A DNA stretch of 17,041 nucleotides, taken from assembly GCA_944384285.1 (NCBI GenBank), contig CALWSX010000172.1, forward strand, positions 1-17,041, given 5' to 3'. Source of the DNA: an uncultured Lachnospiraceae bacterium. GTDB lineage: Bacteria; Bacillota; Clostridia; Lachnospirales; Anaerotignaceae. Numbering within the stretch: the stretch's first letter is position 1; each line of letters starts with the position of its first letter. The notes beneath the pieces were generated by a model, which saw only the letters and a list, made by a program, of their open reading frames with translations, made no database searches and had not been told where the DNA came from. Below, piece by piece: positions 5,880 through 13,260 of the stretch. Made by a program: the position numbers and the translations under genes.

Positions 5880-7577
5880 ATGCCTAAAAAAATATTAATT
5901 GTAGGCGGAGTTGCAGGAGGAGCCTCTGTTGCAGCAAGAGCAAGACGTTTGGATGCTTTGGCAGAAATAATAATTTTTGAAAGAGGACCACACATTTCAT
6001 TTTCTAACTGCGCTTTACCTTATTACTTAAGCGGAACTGTAAAAAACAGTGACTCTCTTGTACTTATGACTCCCGAAAGCCTAAAAAAGCAATATGACAT
6101 AGAAGCAAGAATAAACAGTGAAGTAATTCTTATTGACAGAGAGAATAAAAAAATAACTGTAAGAAATGTAAAAACCGGTGAACAGTATGATGAAACCTAT
6201 GATGTTCTCGTTCTTTCTCCTGGAGCAAATCCTATTATTCCAAAAGACGTGACAGGAACGGATCTTGAAAACGTGTTTACTGTAAGAAATGTTACAGACA
6301 TTACTTGTATAAAAAACTATATTGATAATAACAACGCCAAAAACGTAACCATTATGGGCGGAGGTTTTATAGGCTGTGAAGTTGCCGAAAATCTTTGCAG
6401 TGCCGGTTTAAAAGTAACTTTAATACAATCCAAAAACCAGGTTATGACACCATTTGATTATGACATGGCACAAATACTTCATAAAGAATTTGTTGATAAT
6501 GGTATTGATTTAATTTTACAAGATAGAATTACAAATATTTATACTGATAAAGTTATTTTGAAATCAGGACGAGTAATAAAAAGCGATCTTGTTATTATTG
6601 CAATCGGGGTTGCTCCGGAAACATATCTGGCAGAAAAATCAGGTCTTGAAATAGGTGAAAGCGGCGGAATAAAAGTAAATCATAATTACCAAACATCTGA
6701 TAAAAACATATTTGCGGTAGGCGATGCTATTGAAGTTTATAACAGATTAACTCATAAACCAACTCGCCTCGCAATGGCTGGTCCTGCTCAACGTCAAGCA
6801 AGATCGGCAGCTGATTTTATATATGGTATAAATAATATAAATAAAGGTGTTATTGGTTCTTGTGCGATAAAAATATTTGGACTTAATGCAGCCTGCACAG
6901 GTCTTAATGAAAAAACCGCAAAATCTGCCGGTATTCCTTATGATTTTGTTTATGTTATACCTTCTGATAAAGTTGGTATTATGCCGGGAAGCTCACCTAT
7001 ACATTTTAAGCTTATTTTTGAACTGCCTACAGGACGAATTCTTGGAGCACAGGCAATAGGAAAAGGAGCTGTCGACAAACGTATAGATGTAATAGCAACT
7101 TTAATAAGTTTAAACGGTACTCTTGACAGCTTAAAAGAACTTGAATTATGTTATTCTCCTATTTTTGGAACTGCAAGAGATGTGGTAAATTTAGCCGCAC
7201 TTGTAGGTACAAATATACTTTTTGGCAAATTCAAACAAGTACCTGTATCAAAAGTAAGAGAGCTTGTAGAAACTAATCAATTTATTATAGATGTTAGAGA
7301 AAGATGTGAATATGAATTAGGACATATTATTAATGCTGTGAATATTCCTTTATCAGAAATTCGTGATCGTTTAGACGAAATACCTAAAGATAAGCCTGTA
7401 TATTTACATTGCAGGTCTTCTCAAAGAAGTTATAATGCATGTATGGCTCTTCAAGGAAGAGGATATGAAAACGTATACAATATTTCAGGCTCTTTCTTGG
7501 GAATTTGCCTCTATGAATATTACAATGACATAACAAGCGGCAGAAATAAAATTGTTACTGAATATAATTTCTGGTAA
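5880..7577 (+). CDS. CoA-disulfide reductase / NADH-dependent persulfide reductase with rhodanese domain
   Basis: This 565-residue flavoprotein has the FAD-binding GGVAGGASVAARARR at residues 9 on, the redox-active SFSNC with C44, a second dinucleotide site (MGGGFIGCEVAE), and the FAD-contact AVGDA. C44 fits the single active-site cysteine of CoA-disulfide reductases. YSP...ARDVVN near the dimer interface matches that family. Residues about 465-560 form a rhodanese domain with IDVRE and the active loop CRSSQRS (C511). Known CoADR-rhodanese fusions reduce CoA disulfide or persulfides and polysulfide with NAD(P)H; the exact substrate here is not proven. The frame opens earlier at a TTG at 5847, overlapping the upstream gene, but AAAGGAGA (5865-5872) sits 7 bases before ATG 5880, which decides the start. 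As the last gene of the unit with two cysteine-rich proteins, it may be their electron donor. Confidence 0.92.
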   Translation: MPKKILIVGGVAGGASVAARARRLDALAEIIIFERGPHISFSNCALPYYLSGTVKNSDSLVLMTPESLKKQYDIEARINSEVILIDRENKKITVRNVKTGEQYDETYDVLVLSPGANPIIPKDVTGTDLENVFTVRNVTDITCIKNYIDNNNAKNVTIMGGGFIGCEVAENLCSAGLKVTLIQSKNQVMTPFDYDMAQILHKEFVDNGIDLILQDRITNIYTDKVILKSGRVIKSDLVIIAIGVAPETYLAEKSGLEIGESGGIKVNHNYQTSDKNIFAVGDAIEVYNRLTHKPTRLAMAGPAQRQARSAADFIYGINNINKGVIGSCAIKIFGLNAACTGLNEKTAKSAGIPYDFVYVIPSDKVGIMPGSSPIHFKLIFELPTGRILGAQAIGKGAVDKRIDVIATLISLNGTLDSLKELELCYSPIFGTARDVVNLAALVGTNILFGKFKQVPVSKVRELVETNQFIIDVRERCEYELGHIINAVNIPLSEIRDRLDEIPKDKPVYLHCRSSQRSYNACMALQGRGYENVYNISGSFLGICLYEYYNDITSGRNKIVTEYNFW

Positions 7578-7710
7578 AAACTTTAAAAGTAAATATTTTC
7601 TCCTCTTTTGTTTAAAAACTTTACTAATTTTTTATTAAATTCTTTCTTAATCTAACAATATTTTATAGTAAATAACTCACTAAATAAATTTTAATATATT
7701 ATAATAAAGT

Positions 7711-7771
7711 TAAGGATTTTGGCAAAAAACAATTTTTTTTAAATATTATTATTGCCAAAATCCTTATTTTT
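7711..7771 (+). terminator. Long inverted-repeat terminator after the redox unit
   Basis: A perfect 15-base stem (7711-7725 with 7752-7766; arm begins TAAGGATTTTGG) encloses a 26-base AT-rich loop, and a run of five Ts follows. The loop is long for a terminator, but the position (about 130 bases past the reductase stop, before the rny promoter) fits. It could also be a regulatory inverted repeat. Confidence 0.65.
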
Positions 7772-7804
7772 CCTTATTTTGTAGTTTTTAAGAGGTTACC
7801 AAAC

Positions 7805-7833
7805 TTGACACGATAAATAAAAAGATATACAAT
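7805..7833 (+). promoter_or_regulatory. Sigma-A promoter of rny
   Basis: A perfect -35 TTGACA (7805-7810) and TACAAT (7828-7833) are separated by exactly 17 bases. The start of transcription would be near 7840, about 50 bases before the rny start region. Confidence 0.88.
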
Positions 7834-7880
7834 TAAATAGGTTTACTATCTTAAAGTTACTATAAAAACATTATTATTAA

Positions 7881-7887
7881 GGGGGTG
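7881..7887 (+). promoter_or_regulatory. Ribosome binding site of rny; best fit to an AUA start
   Basis: GGGGGTG can pair with the 16S anti-SD over seven positions with one G-U. The in-frame GTG at 7885 is part of this site, so it cannot be served by it. The in-frame ATG at 7903 is 15 bases away, too far. An in-frame ATA at 7894 lies at an ideal 6 bases. Confidence 0.5.
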
Positions 7888-9438
7888 TTTGAGATAGACC
7901 CGATGACGAAGACTATTATCTTTGTCATTATGGGAGTAATTCTTGGCATAATAATAGGATTTTTATCTCGTAAGTATATTGCGGAAGCGAAAATCGGCTC
8001 CGCTGAAGATAGAGCGGGAAAAATTGTTGATGACGCAAAAAAAGAAGCCGAAAACAAAAAGAAAGAAATCTTGCTTGAAGCTAAGGAAGAAAGCATAAAG
8101 ACAAAAAATGAACTCGAAAAGGAAGTCAGAGAAAGAAGAAATGAACTTCAACGTACAGAAAGACGTCTTATTCAAAAGGAAGAGACTCTTGACAGAAAGG
8201 CTGACTCCTACGAAAGAAAAGAAGAAATTTTAAACAAAAAAATTGAAGACATCGAAGTATTAAAAGCAGAAATTGAAAAAATATCAGCAAAAGAGCTTTT
8301 GGAGCTTGAAAAAATCTCCGGTCTTACTTGTGAAGAAGCTAAAAACTATCTCCTTGCTAAAATTGAGGACGAAGTTAAACATGAAGCTACAGTAATGATT
8401 AAAGACATTGAATCAAAAGCTAAACTTGAAGCTGAAAAACGTTCCAGAGAAATCGTTGCAAACGCTATACAAAGATGTGCAGTTGACCACGTTACAGAAA
8501 CTACAGTTTCTGTTGTACAGCTTCCTAACGATGAAATGAAAGGACGTATTATCGGTCGTGAAGGACGTAACATCAGAGCACTTGAAACTCTTACAGGAAT
8601 TGACTTAATTATAGACGATACACCGGAAGCAGTTATACTTTCAGGTTTCGACCCTATAAGACGTGAAATTGCAAGAGTGGCTCTTGAAAAACTTATTGTT
8701 GACGGACGTGTTCATCCTACACGTATTGAAGAAATGGTTGAAAAAGCCAAAAAAGAAGTAGAAACTATTATCCGTGACGAAGGAGAAGCCGCAACTTTTG
8801 AAACAGGCGTAAACGGTCTTCATCCTGAACTTGTAAGATATTTAGGAAAACTTAAATACAGAACAAGCTACGGACAGAATGTTCTTAAACATTCTATCGA
8901 GGTATCACACCTTACAGGCCTTATGGCAGCGGAGCTCGGACTTGATGTTAATCTTGCTAAAAGAGCAGGTCTTCTCCACGACATAGGAAAGAGTGTTGAC
9001 CATGAAGTTGAAGGATCTCATATTAGTATAGGCGTTCAGCTTTGTCGTAAGTTTAAAGAATCTGACATTATTATAAATGCAGTTGAAGCTCATCATGGAG
9101 ATGTTGACCCAACTTCCATATATGCCGTTTTAGTTCAGGCAGCCGACGCTATATCAGCAGCTAGACCTGGAGCAAGACGTGAAACTTTGGAATCTTATAT
9201 TAAACGACTCGAAAAACTTGAAGAAATTGCAGACAACTTCAAAGGCGTTGAAAAATCATTTGCAATCCAGGCCGGAAGAGAGCTTAGAATTGTTGTTATT
9301 CCAGAAGCTGTAACTGATGAAGATATGACACTTCTTGCACGTGAAATATCTAAGAAAATAGAAGAAGAGCTTGAATATCCTGGACAGATAAAAGTAAATC
9401 TTATCCGTGAAACAAGAGCAGTTGATTACGCAAAATAA
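7885..9438 (+). CDS. rny: Ribonuclease Y
   Basis: RNase Y is the membrane-bound endoribonuclease that starts mRNA decay in many Gram-positives. The protein is about 517 residues, close to the family length. In order: one N-terminal membrane helix (about residues 9-27, TIIFVIMGVILGIIIGFL), a long charged coiled coil (about 30-200, rich in E/K/R), a KH RNA-binding domain with GRIIGREGRNIR (from 220), and an HD metal phosphohydrolase domain with LLHDIGKS (H365, D366) and AHHGD. The C-terminus DYAK is usual. It has its own strong promoter and terminator and is a single-gene unit. The start is uncertain: GTG 7885 (given here), ATA 7894 or ATG 7903 (511 residues); the ribosome site favours ATA. Nothing is missing from the catalytic core. 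Confidence 0.96.
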   Translation: MFEIDPMTKTIIFVIMGVILGIIIGFLSRKYIAEAKIGSAEDRAGKIVDDAKKEAENKKKEILLEAKEESIKTKNELEKEVRERRNELQRTERRLIQKEETLDRKADSYERKEEILNKKIEDIEVLKAEIEKISAKELLELEKISGLTCEEAKNYLLAKIEDEVKHEATVMIKDIESKAKLEAEKRSREIVANAIQRCAVDHVTETTVSVVQLPNDEMKGRIIGREGRNIRALETLTGIDLIIDDTPEAVILSGFDPIRREIARVALEKLIVDGRVHPTRIEEMVEKAKKEVETIIRDEGEAATFETGVNGLHPELVRYLGKLKYRTSYGQNVLKHSIEVSHLTGLMAAELGLDVNLAKRAGLLHDIGKSVDHEVEGSHISIGVQLCRKFKESDIIINAVEAHHGDVDPTSIYAVLVQAADAISAARPGARRETLESYIKRLEKLEEIADNFKGVEKSFAIQAGRELRIVVIPEAVTDEDMTLLAREISKKIEEELEYPGQIKVNLIRETRAVDYAK

Positions 9439-9464
9439 AATTATATAAAGCTAATTTGGAAATT

Positions 9465-9494
9465 AACGGTAAAACAAAAGTTTTACCGTTTTTT
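9465..9494 (+). terminator. Terminator of rny
   Basis: AACGGTAAAAC (9465-9475) pairs perfectly with GTTTTACCGTT (9480-9490) around loop AAAA, followed by Ts to 9494. It starts 26 bases after the rny stop. Confidence 0.92.
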
Positions 9495-9509
9495 ATGTTT
9501 ATACCAATA

Positions 9510-9535
9510 AAAAAGAGGTCATAGGACCTCTTTTT
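9510..9535. terminator. Bidirectional terminator between rny and the convergent unknown gene
   Basis: AAAAAGAGGTC (9510-9520) pairs perfectly with GACCTCTTTTT (9525-9535) around a 4-base loop. A-run on one side and T-run on the other let it stop transcription both ways. It lies 4 bases after the stop of the minus-strand gene at 9540, so its main job is probably there. Confidence 0.88.
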
Positions 9536-9539
9536 AAAT

Positions 9540-10985
9540 TTATTGTTCTTCTGGTATTTCAATTTTTTTGTCACTGAAATAGTTTTCGTTAAATACGAAG
9601 CCTATTTTATCAATAATAATAAGTTTTTCATTTATGTTGTTACATTCATCAATACCCTTACGTAAAGCATCTATTATATTCTTAATTGAATAAACAGGTG
9701 GTACAGAATTAAATAAATCTCTCATTACACAACGTTTGTATTGAGCCGGAAGGGTATTAAAGTAATTTTTAAGTTTTTCAATAAATTCATCTGTTTTTGA
9801 GTCCACAAACTCTTTTGATGCAGGAGCACCGTCTGCAGATGTTAAAATACTGAAAATTTCACTGTTTATATCTTCAAGACGAAGAGTTCTTATAAAAGTC
9901 TGATGTTCAAGACAAATCTTAGTTTCATCATCAAATTCATCAAAGTTCTGTACTGTGCTTAAATATTCCATTTGTGTACTTATGATTACGTTAAGGTCAG
10001 AAAGAAGTTCGTCAACTGTATCCTCTAATATTTCTGTAATAGGATCTTCCACAGCTTCAACTTCGTCTAAGCCTGCATTATGTTTTATAAGTTCACATAT
10101 ACTTAAATATGCATCTCTTATTCTAAACTGGTTAAGAGTAATTTCATCAAAATCATATCTTATATAGTATAAGCCTATAAGCGCATTAATATCATTTAAG
10201 AGGCTTGTAAAATATTCTTCTGTTTTTGATAAGACTTCAAATTTTTCTTCAAATGTTTTTTGTGCTTCATCAAGCATTTCATCTGTAAGAGATGAAGGCA
10301 TATATTCTTTTGTCTGTTCAAGCCAATCAGCAAGGTCCGGAAGATATTTACCATAATTAGGAATAAGCTCTGGGGCATAAAGTTCCATAAATATTTCGAG
10401 AGATTTTTCAATTAAATCTTCAGACTGACCTTTAAATGCAAAAGCAAGACATTTTTTTACAAATTTAAAATAATCTTCGTCAGTACCTTTGTATGGAATA
10501 CAAGCTAAAATCTGTCCCATATTTCTTTTTTGAGCAGATAATGTCTGAGCACTTGTAATAAATTCTTCAACTCTTTGATAAAGATATTCGAAATTAATCT
10601 GTTTGTTATCGTCGCTTTCTTCAAAGTATTTTCTTAAAGATATTTCGTCCATAATTCTTGTTGAAGATATTTTCCAGTTTGAAAAATATCCGTAAATACC
10701 TTTATAAATACTTAAAATTTCATCTTTTATTTTAAGAGCCTTGTCAAAATATTCTTTTGATTTCTGTTCATCATTAAGAACATCTTCAAGACAACAAATC
10801 ATATCATTAATTTCTTTTCTTATTCTTACAATATCAGGATGAAACTCTATTGTATTTTCTTCTTCTTTTTTCAAATCCTCAAGTGTGTTAAGAAGGAGTA
10901 AAAGAAAATTTACAACAGAACCTTTATAGCAGTACTCATCTGATTTTTTTGCAATTCTCTGCTCTATTTCGTAATTAAATTTCAT
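9540..10985 (-). CDS. Uncharacterised acidic, mostly helical protein
   Basis: I do not recognise this 481-residue protein. It is rich in Glu, Asp, Leu, Ile and Lys with few glycines and prolines, so it should be almost all alpha-helical. Residues about 40-125 and 230-345 have heptad-like charged patterns. I see no membrane segment, signal peptide, nucleotide-binding loop or catalytic motif. Cysteines are scattered and do not form a metal motif. It looks like a cytoplasmic scaffold or helical-repeat protein, but that is inference from composition. Codon use and base content match its neighbours, so there is no sign of transfer. The ATG at 10985 is preceded by AAGGTGAA at normal spacing. It is a single gene, convergent with rny and divergent from ddl, with its own promoter and a terminator at its stop. 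The coding call is sure because of length, ribosome site and terminator. Confidence 0.88.
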   Translation of the reverse strand: MKFNYEIEQRIAKKSDEYCYKGSVVNFLLLLLNTLEDLKKEEENTIEFHPDIVRIRKEINDMICCLEDVLNDEQKSKEYFDKALKIKDEILSIYKGIYGYFSNWKISSTRIMDEISLRKYFEESDDNKQINFEYLYQRVEEFITSAQTLSAQKRNMGQILACIPYKGTDEDYFKFVKKCLAFAFKGQSEDLIEKSLEIFMELYAPELIPNYGKYLPDLADWLEQTKEYMPSSLTDEMLDEAQKTFEEKFEVLSKTEEYFTSLLNDINALIGLYYIRYDFDEITLNQFRIRDAYLSICELIKHNAGLDEVEAVEDPITEILEDTVDELLSDLNVIISTQMEYLSTVQNFDEFDDETKICLEHQTFIRTLRLEDINSEIFSILTSADGAPASKEFVDSKTDEFIEKLKNYFNTLPAQYKRCVMRDLFNSVPPVYSIKNIIDALRKGIDECNNINEKLIIIDKIGFVFNENYFSDKKIEIPEEQ

Positions 10986-11068
10986 AACAATTCACCTTCA
11001 CTTTTGTTTTTTTGTACAATAATCTTTTTTTAATCCGTTAATATTATTGAAAACTATGTAATATTACT

Positions 11069-11096
11069 ATTATACTATAAATATCAAAAAAGTAAA
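11069..11096 (-). promoter_or_regulatory. Candidate promoter of the unknown helical protein gene
   Basis: On the minus strand TTTACT (11096-11091) precedes a perfect TATAAT (11074-11069) by 16 bases. The leader would be about 75 bases. Confidence 0.5.
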
Positions 11097-11211
11097 ATAA
11101 TATATTTTATTTATTTTGTTTTTCACAAAACTTTTTTATACAATTATGATTTTCCAAATAAAAAATATATAATATGTATAAAGTTTAATTACTTTATGTA
11201 AAATTTTTATC

Positions 11212-11240
11212 TTGTATTTACAGCTTAATACGAATATAAT
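11212..11240 (+). promoter_or_regulatory. Candidate promoter of the ddl operon
   Basis: TTGTAT (11212-11217) and a perfect TATAAT (11235-11240) are 17 bases apart. The leader to the ddl start would be about 100 bases. A second candidate lies further up at 11116-11144. Confidence 0.5.
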
Positions 11241-11332
11241 TAAAGGTAATGTCATTTTATTTTTGAACACACACAAATACATATATAAATGAATATATTT
11301 TATTAAATTAGTACTTCTCATATTTGAGGGAA

Positions 11333-11337
11333 AGAGG
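11333..11337 (+). promoter_or_regulatory. Ribosome binding site that fixes a TTG start for ddl
   Basis: AGAGG (11333-11337 within AAAGAGGT) is 7 bases before the TTG at 11345. The earlier in-frame TTG at 11324 has no ribosome site and includes this sequence inside its frame. Confidence 0.75.
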
Positions 11338-11344
11338 TTTAGTT

Positions 11345-12409
11345 TTGAATAAAAAAACAGTAGCAGTTATATTTGGTGGTCATTCTTCCGAACACGAAGT
11401 TTCAAGAATTTCCGCAACAACAATAATTTCTAATTTAGACACAGATAAATACTATATTCTTCCTATTGGTATTACAAAAGACGGAAGATGGCTTTTATAT
11501 AATGGTTCAGTAGACAAAATCAAAACAGGTGAATGGGAAAACTTTGGAGTTCCTGCCATTATTTCACCTGACTTTAAAAGCAAAAGCATTTTAAAAATTG
11601 TAAACGGAAAAGTAAAAAGCATATCTGTTGATGTAATTTTCCCTGTACTTCATGGTTTAAACGGTGAAGACGGAACAATCCAGGGTCTTTTTGAACTTTC
11701 CGGTATTCCTTATGTTGGATGTGGTGTTTTATCATCTGCCATAAGCATGGATAAAGCATATACTAAAATTATAGCTAAAAATGCAAAAATTAAACAGGCT
11801 AAATATTTAGTAGTATATCGTGAAGATATTTCAAAAACTCAAACTTTGAAAAAAATAGAAAAAAACATTGGTTTCCCATGTTTTGTAAAACCTGCAAATG
11901 CCGGCTCTTCAGTTGGGGTTTCAAAAGCATCTGATTTAGAAGAACTTAAAAATGCACTTTCTCTTGCCGCACAGCATGACAGAAAAATTATTGTAGAAGA
12001 AGAAATAGTCGGAAGAGAAGTTGAATGTGCTGTTTTAGGAATCGGCAAAAATGCTGTTGCGTCTTGTGTTGGAGAAGTTTTATCTGCCGCAGAATTCTAC
12101 GATTATGACGCAAAATACAATAATCCGGAATCAAAAACACAAATTCCTGCTAATCTTCCAGAAGAAATAAGCGAAGAAATCAGAAAAACAGCTGTAAAAG
12201 TGTTTGATGCTGTTTCAGGAACAGGTCTTTCAAGAGTTGATTTCTTTGTAAAAAAAGATACAAACGAAGTTATATTTAACGAAATTAACACTCTTCCGGG
12301 CTTTACACCTATAAGCATGTATCCTATGCTTTTTAACCAGGTCGGAATTAAAATAAATGAGCTTTTAGATAAACTTATAGATATTGCTTTTGAAGTTAAA
12401 AATATGTAA
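11345..12409 (+). CDS. ddl: D-alanine--D-alanine ligase
   Basis: Ddl joins two D-alanines with ATP to make the end of the peptidoglycan stem peptide, in the cytoplasm. The 354-residue protein shows IFGGHSSEHEVS at the N-terminus, PVLHGLNGEDGTIQGLFELSGIPYVG, the ATP-grasp segment CFVKPANAGSSVGVSKA, the glutamate-rich hinge IIVEEEIVGREVECAVLG, and the metal/substrate segment FNEINTLPGFTPISMYP. These fit a normal D-Ala-D-Ala ligase; a D-Ser or D-Lac variant cannot be fully excluded by eye, but no other resistance genes are near. The start is TTG at 11345. It heads the cell-wall operon and murI follows 16 bases after its stop. The start codon may keep its expression low. Confidence 0.95.
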   Translation: MNKKTVAVIFGGHSSEHEVSRISATTIISNLDTDKYYILPIGITKDGRWLLYNGSVDKIKTGEWENFGVPAIISPDFKSKSILKIVNGKVKSISVDVIFPVLHGLNGEDGTIQGLFELSGIPYVGCGVLSSAISMDKAYTKIIAKNAKIKQAKYLVVYREDISKTQTLKKIEKNIGFPCFVKPANAGSSVGVSKASDLEELKNALSLAAQHDRKIIVEEEIVGREVECAVLGIGKNAVASCVGEVLSAAEFYDYDAKYNNPESKTQIPANLPEEISEEIRKTAVKVFDAVSGTGLSRVDFFVKKDTNEVIFNEINTLPGFTPISMYPMLFNQVGIKINELLDKLIDIAFEVKNM

Positions 12410-12425
12410 TCCGGAGGTTATTTTA

Positions 12426-13226
12426 ATGGATAAAAGAGCCATAGGCGTTTTTGACTCGGGTGTCGGCGGTCTTACCGTTGTAAAACAGCTTATGAAAGTA
12501 ATGCCTGACGAAAAAATTATATATTTCGGAGATACCGCAAGAGTACCCTACGGAAATAAATCAAAAGAAACCGTTACAAGGTTTTCAAGACAAATTATAA
12601 ATTTTCTTTTAACAAAAGACGTTAAAGCAGTTGTTATTGCATGCAATACTGTAAGCTCAAACTGTTTGGATACATTAAAAAATGAATATGATATACCTTT
12701 ATTCGGTGTTGTAACTCCAGGCGCAACTGAAGCCGCAAACGCTACTAAAAACAAAAAAGTAGGCGTTATTGGAACACTTGCAACAATCAGAAGCGGCGCA
12801 TATGAAAAATCTATAAAACAAATGGATAATAATATAGAGGTTTATTCAAAACCTTGTCCTTTGTTTGTGCCTCTTGCAGAAGAAGGTTTTACTGATTGCG
12901 AAATATCAACACTTGTTGCTAAGGAATATCTTAAAGATATAACAAAATATAACGTAGATACTGTTCTACTTGGCTGTACTCATTATCCTTTACTTAAAAA
13001 ATGTATTGGCGAAGTTATAGGAATGGATATAAAACTTATAGACCCGGCCTTTGCTACAGCAGTATCCGTAAAAAATTATCTTACACAAAACAATATGTTT
13101 TCTACAGACAAAAATCCAAACCATGAATTTTATGTAAGCGATACAACACCTACATTTGACAGAATTTGCGAAATAGCCTTAAAAACATCTTTTTCGCACA
13201 TTGAAACAGATATAGAAAAATATTAA
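12426..13226 (+). CDS. murI: Glutamate racemase
   Basis: MurI makes D-glutamate for the peptidoglycan stem by a cofactor-free two-cysteine mechanism. The 266-residue protein has the family signature IGVFDSGVGGLTV at the start, the first catalytic cysteine C73 in ACNTVSS, and the second C184 in GCTHYPLL. FGDTARVPYG is also typical. An ATG at 12426 with GGAGG (12413-12417) 8 bases upstream is the start; a longer frame opening inside ddl (12384) has no support. Located between ddl and murC, it supplies the substrate for MurD in the same pathway. Length and motifs are complete. Confidence 0.96.
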   Translation: MDKRAIGVFDSGVGGLTVVKQLMKVMPDEKIIYFGDTARVPYGNKSKETVTRFSRQIINFLLTKDVKAVVIACNTVSSNCLDTLKNEYDIPLFGVVTPGATEAANATKNKKVGVIGTLATIRSGAYEKSIKQMDNNIEVYSKPCPLFVPLAEEGFTDCEISTLVAKEYLKDITKYNVDTVLLGCTHYPLLKKCIGEVIGMDIKLIDPAFATAVSVKNYLTQNNMFSTDKNPNHEFYVSDTTPTFDRICEIALKTSFSHIETDIEKY

Positions 13227-13260
13227 AAATTGAAAAATAGAATTGAGGCGTTTTTATTTT

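Larger units (their letters stand above)
7578..7884. other. Intergenic region before rny
   Basis: The gap of 307 bases holds the long inverted repeat (7711-7771) and the rny promoter (7805-7833). The part 7578-7710 is AT-rich with no feature I can support. Confidence 0.6.
10986..11344. other. Divergent intergenic region between the unknown gene and ddl
   Basis: About 360 very AT-rich bases hold promoters in both directions. Besides the candidates listed at 11069-11096 and 11212-11240, TTGTTT (11116-11121) and TACAAT (11139-11144) with a 17-base gap form a second plus-strand candidate. I see no riboswitch, T-box or convincing small gene. Confidence 0.5.

Noticed and set aside
11136..11321. 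61-residue minus-strand frame in the ddl upstream region
   Set aside because: There is no ribosome site before its ATG, and the residues (many I, Y, K, L) are what AT-rich noncoding DNA gives.
11241..11344. T-box or other riboswitch in the ddl leader
   Set aside because: No T-box sequence, no terminator-antiterminator pair and no conserved aptamer core could be seen.
12384..12425. N-terminal extension of murI into ddl
   Set aside because: GGAGG at 12413-12417 with good spacing to ATG 12426, and the family begins at this methionine.
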